Positions 4,126 to 6,015 of a stretch of DNA of 6,015 bases are shown here, in pieces. A program made the translations under genes and the position numbers. Every line of letters begins with the position of its first letter. The first letter of the stretch is position 1. Source of the DNA: Candidatus Limnocylindria bacterium (lineage in GTDB: Bacteria; Chloroflexota; Limnocylindria; QHBO01); the NCBI GenBank assembly GCA_030146365.1, contig JASLBU010000148.1:1-6015 (forward strand), read 5' to 3'. The notes under the pieces were generated by a model. It saw nothing but the letters and a program-made list of their open reading frames with translations. It was not told where the DNA came from and did not search any database.

Positions 4126-6015
4126 ATGACCCAGCAGCACGATGACTGGCGGGAGCTAGGACAGCAGCTCCGCGTCGATTCCATCCGATCCAGCAGCGCC
4201 GCCGGCAGCGGCCACCCCACGAGCTCCATGTCCGCGGCGGACCTCATGGCGGTCCTGATGTCGAAGTACCTGCACTACGACTTCGACGCGCCGGACGACC
4301 CGCGAAACGACCACCTGATCTTCAGCAAGGGTCATGCGTCGCCGCTCCTGTACGCGGTGTACAAGGCGGCCGGGGCGATCAGCGACGCGGAGATGCTGAC
4401 GTTCCGCAAGTTCGGCTCACGCATCGAGGGCCACCCGACCCCGATGCTGCCGTGGGTGGACGTCGCCACCGGCTCGCTCGGCCAGGGGCTCCCGATCGCG
4501 GTCGGCGTCGCGATCGCCGGCAAGAAGCTCGATCGGCTGCCGTACCGGGTGTGGGTGCTGTGCGGCGACTCCGAGATGGCCGAAGGGTCGATGTGGGAGG
4601 CATTCGAGGCGGCGGGCCACCATGGGCTCGACAACCTCACTGCCATCATCGACGTGAACCGCCTGGGGCAGACCGGCGAGACGATGCATGGCTGGGATCT
4701 CGATGCGTATCGCAGGCGCGCAGAGGCGTTCGGCTGGAACGCCGTCGAGGTGAACGGCCACGACATCTCGGCCATCGATGAGGCGCTGTCCCAGGCCGTC
4801 GCCACGACCGGGCGCCCGACGGTGATCATCGCCAGGACAGAGAAGGGGCACGGCGTGAAGGCCGTGGCGGACCAGCCCGGGAAGCACGGCAAGGTGCTCG
4901 ACGATCCGGAGGCGGGAATCGCGGAGCTGGGCGGCGTGCGCGACATCCACGTCGACGTGCCGGGCCCGGAGCTCACCGGCGAGCCGCACGCCTTTCCCAC
5001 CGAGCCCCTTCGCCTGCCGACGTACGAGCCAGGTACCAAGGAAGCCACCCGGAAGGCGTTCGGCGATGCGCTGGTGGCGCTGGGCCGGGCCGATGCCCGC
5101 GTCGTCGCGGTCGACGGCGAGGTCGGCAACAGCACCTACACCGAGGAGTTCCGCGACGCGCTTCCCGAGCGGTTCTTCCAGTCCTACATCGCGGAGCAGC
5201 AGATGATCGCGACGGCGGTCGGCATGCAGGTCCGCGGCTGGAAGCCCTTCGCTGCCACCTTCGCGGCGTTCCTGGCGCGTGCCTACGACTTCGTCCGCAT
5301 GGCGGCGGTCAGCCGCGCCAACTTCAGCGTCGCGGGGTCGCATGCCGGCGTCAGCATCGGCGAGGACGGGCCGTCCCAGATGGCACTCGAGGACCTCGCG
5401 AGCTTCCGCGCCATCCACGGGTCCACTGTGCTCTATCCCAGTGATGCCAACCAGACGGCGGCGCTCGTGCCACTGATGGCAGACCGGGAAGGGATCGTCT
5501 TCATGCGCACGACGCGCGAGAAGACGCCGATCCTCTACCCGGTGGGCGAGGAGTTCCACATCGGCGGCTCGCGGGTCGTGCGCAGCTCGGACGACGATGC
5601 GCTCACGATCATCGGAGCCGGGATCACCCTCCACGAGGCGGTCAAGGCCGCGGGTACGCTGGCTCAGGAGGGGATCAGCGCCCGCGTCATCGACCTCTAC
5701 AGCCTCAAGCCGCTCGACGCCGAGACCGTGCGCCAGGCGGGCCGTGAAACGGGGGCCATCGTCACGGTCGAGGACCACTGGCCGGAGGGAGGCATCGGCG
5801 ACGCGGTGCTCGACGCCCTTGCCGCGGAACAGCCACATCCGACCGTCGTGAAGCTCGCCGTGCAGGAGATGCCTACATCGGGCACTCCGGCGGAGCTGCT
5901 CTCGGCGGCGGGCATCGACGCGGACCACATCGCGGCCGCGGCGCGCGAGCTTGCCGGACGCGCCGGAGCTCGTGGCCGGGCCACCACCGAAGTCGGCTCC
6001 GGTCGGCGCGCATAG
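4126..6015 (+). CDS. tkt: Transketolase, single-chain, resembling animal TKT
   Basis: A complete 629-residue transketolase, a ThDP- and divalent-metal-dependent enzyme moving two-carbon ketol units from xylulose 5-phosphate to ribose 5-phosphate or erythrose 4-phosphate (pentose phosphate pathway, cytoplasm). Domains in order: pyrophosphate-binding, about 1-270; pyrimidine-binding, about 303-470; C-terminal, about 480-610. Substrate and cofactor histidines are H30 (AGSGHPTS), H70 (SKGHASP), H103 (EGHPTP) and H254; the ThDP motif runs from GDSE (147-150) to N178 and the catalytic Glu is E357 (YIAEQQM). R309, H406 and R464 fit the sugar-phosphate site. Runs such as DVATGSLGQGL, GVSIGEDGPSQMALEDLA and VEDHWPEGGIG follow human TKT rather than E. 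coli TktA, including Gln at 182 and 418. The ThDP motif reads GDS instead of GDG. A 17-20-residue Arg/Gly tail extends past the usual end. Both halves are on one chain, unlike split archaeal types. Xylulose-5-phosphate phosphoketolase and DXS are excluded by motifs and length. Confidence 0.95.
   Translation: MTQQHDDWRELGQQLRVDSIRSSSAAGSGHPTSSMSAADLMAVLMSKYLHYDFDAPDDPRNDHLIFSKGHASPLLYAVYKAAGAISDAEMLTFRKFGSRIEGHPTPMLPWVDVATGSLGQGLPIAVGVAIAGKKLDRLPYRVWVLCGDSEMAEGSMWEAFEAAGHHGLDNLTAIIDVNRLGQTGETMHGWDLDAYRRRAEAFGWNAVEVNGHDISAIDEALSQAVATTGRPTVIIARTEKGHGVKAVADQPGKHGKVLDDPEAGIAELGGVRDIHVDVPGPELTGEPHAFPTEPLRLPTYEPGTKEATRKAFGDALVALGRADARVVAVDGEVGNSTYTEEFRDALPERFFQSYIAEQQMIATAVGMQVRGWKPFAATFAAFLARAYDFVRMAAVSRANFSVAGSHAGVSIGEDGPSQMALEDLASFRAIHGSTVLYPSDANQTAALVPLMADREGIVFMRTTREKTPILYPVGEEFHIGGSRVVRSSDDDALTIIGAGITLHEAVKAAGTLAQEGISARVIDLYSLKPLDAETVRQAGRETGAIVTVEDHWPEGGIGDAVLDALAAEQPHPTVVKLAVQEMPTSGTPAELLSAAGIDADHIAAAARELAGRAGARGRATTEVGSGRRA

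Noticed and set aside
4417..5928. 503-codon minus-strand open frame antisense to transketolase
   Set aside because: The opposite strand encodes an intact transketolase; this translation is an Arg/His/Asp-rich mirror without motifs.
1..6015. A hidden new multi-gene system, mobile element or CRISPR array
   Set aside because: All substantial genes are familiar families or a low-complexity protein in alternating orientation; no transposase, integrase, spaced direct repeats or clustered accessory genes are visible.

Overview
The window is very GC-rich bacterial chromosomal DNA, with G or C at most third codon positions. It carries six protein genes, packed tightly in alternating orientation. The gene set is a human-type single-chain transketolase, a double zinc-ribbon protein with a Gly/Ser/Tyr linker, a tiny two-helix membrane protein, a nicotinamidase and a DadA-like FAD oxidoreductase. 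With start codons that lack Shine-Dalgarno sequences but follow -10-like hexamers, this suggests a high-GC Chloroflexota lineage (Limnocylindria/Ellin6529-like). A deep-branching actinobacterium is the main alternative. This placement is inferred from family resemblance only.

Layout. 3-1133 (+): 3' part of a Pro/Ala/Glu-rich, probably disordered protein of unknown function. 1104-1149: a bulged inverted repeat covering the stop codons of two convergent genes. 1140-2600 (-): FAD-dependent oxidoreductase of the DAO family. 2601-2632: a 32-bp divergent spacer with opposed -10-like hexamers. 2633-3223 (+): nicotinamidase. 3212-3433 (-): two-helix membrane protein, convergent with nicotinamidase and overlapping it by 12 bp. 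3434-3644: divergent intergenic region holding a promoter for each side, a triple GGGCCG-type repeat and a leader that could hide the ribosome binding site of the next gene. 3645-3983 (+): double zinc-ribbon protein. 4008-4038: strong hairpin terminator. 4126-6015 (+): complete transketolase, ending exactly at the window edge.

How the genes relate. No multi-gene operon is evident; almost every gene has its own promoter region. Nicotinamidase (NAD salvage) and transketolase (non-oxidative pentose phosphate pathway) are central metabolism. The oxidoreductase shares a control region with nicotinamidase, but its substrate cannot be read from the sequence. I see no mobile element, CRISPR array, tRNA, rRNA, phage gene or defence cassette, and no convincing new multi-gene system. 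The most interesting signals are regulatory: a near-identical TACCATCGG-N4-ATG start module on two genes, the compact divergent promoter, the structured leader of the zinc-ribbon gene, and the bulged hairpin shared by two convergent genes.
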